41,930 bases of DNA. It comes from Sulfuricaulis sp. Its GTDB lineage: Bacteria > Pseudomonadota > Gammaproteobacteria > Acidiferrobacterales > Sulfurifustaceae. Every line of letters starts with the position of its first letter. Positions within the stretch are counted from its first letter, which is position 1. Both the position numbers and the translations under genes were made by a program. The notes below the pieces were generated by a model. It ran no database searches. It saw nothing but the letters and a program-made list of their open reading frames with translations, and had not been told where the DNA came from. The DNA is taken from positions 1 through 41,930 of the forward strand of contig JANLIC010000281.1 in the NCBI GenBank assembly GCA_024654125.1, written 5' to 3'. Positions 41,776 through 41,930 of this stretch are shown here, piece by piece.

Positions 41776-41930
41776 TTGCGCCTCATGCTGATTGATGACC
41801 ACGCCCTGGTCCGCAAGGGACTCGAAGAACTCCTGCGCAGCCGGGGTGTCGAGGTGGTGGCTTCCGTGGGCAGCGGCGAAGAAGGCATCAAACAGACCCT
41901 GGCCCTGAAGCCGGACGTGGTGCTGCTGGA
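41776..41930 (+). CDS. NarL/FixJ-type response regulator (3' end cut by window)
   Basis: A TTG start at 41776 is supported by AAGGAG nine bases upstream. The first 51 residues, MRLMLIDDHALVRKGLEELL...KPDVVLLD, are a receiver domain with the acidic DD pair at positions 7-8 and the phospho-accepting Asp expected in the final VVLLD. The DNA-binding half is outside the window. It lies 20 bases after the kinase gene, so the two form a two-component pair that may regulate dsr or a respiratory function; no target site is identified. Confidence 0.9.
   Translation, partial: MRLMLIDDHALVRKGLEELLRSRGVEVVASVGSGEEGIKQTLALKPDVVLL

Overview
The window looks like a chromosomal segment from a sulfur-oxidising gammaproteobacterium. 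Two features point that way. The first is a complete oxidative (reverse-type) dsr cluster, dsrABEFHCMKLJOPNR, in the order known from Allochromatium vinosum. The second is a miaA-hfq-hflX-hflK-hflC-DUF2065-purA block laid out as in other Gammaproteobacteria. Gene density is high, the sequence is GC-rich, and intergenic gaps are often filled with short repeats. An Acidiferrobacterales-like organism is a plausible guess but the sequence does not prove it.

Bases 1-11300 (minus strand) are housekeeping genes: prfB (with its programmed frameshift), lysS, miaA, hfq, hflX, hflK, hflC, a DUF2065 protein, hisZ and purA (cut by the window edge), preceded by a conserved gene of unknown function. Bases 11400-22030 are mixed accessory genes: a Sel1-repeat protein, several unknowns, two Fe(II)/2-oxoglutarate-type oxygenases, a Tat-exported aldo/keto reductase, a TauE-like exporter, msrB, a UPF0114 membrane protein, a DUF5996 protein, a PNPOx-like flavoprotein and an NMO-like flavoprotein with a Cys-rich tail.

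Bases 22200-26590 (minus strand) lie divergent from dsr and hold a TauD-like dioxygenase, two unknown proteins, a solitary Cas6/Cmx6-like RAMP protein, a cysteine-free DsrC paralogue and a 3-mercaptopyruvate-type sulfurtransferase. No CRISPR array or other cas gene is visible. Between the Cas6-like gene and the DsrC paralogue lie two long inverted repeats that could fold into structured RNAs. This Cas6-like/DsrC-like/structured-element neighbourhood is the best candidate here for an undescribed system.

Bases 26600-39950 (plus strand) are the dsr operon. DsrAB (sirohaem sulfite reductase running in reverse) is fed by sulfur carried on DsrC, which is loaded through DsrEFH. DsrL supplies NAD(P)H-linked oxidoreductase chemistry, DsrMKJOP connects to the quinone pool and periplasm, DsrN amidates sirohaem, and DsrR is an A-type-carrier-like protein. 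dsrN carries an in-frame insertion of a dispersed GC-rich repeat. In the position where A. vinosum has dsrS, this window has a NarX-like histidine kinase with a Cys-containing GAF region and the start of a NarL-type regulator.

At least four dispersed repeat families occur in the gaps: direct/inverted 'GCAGATGAACGCAG' elements, 'CATTCCGGC' hairpins, GC-rich 'CTCTCCCGC' hairpins with a 25-bp palindromic core, and one 141-bp element with terminal inverted repeats.
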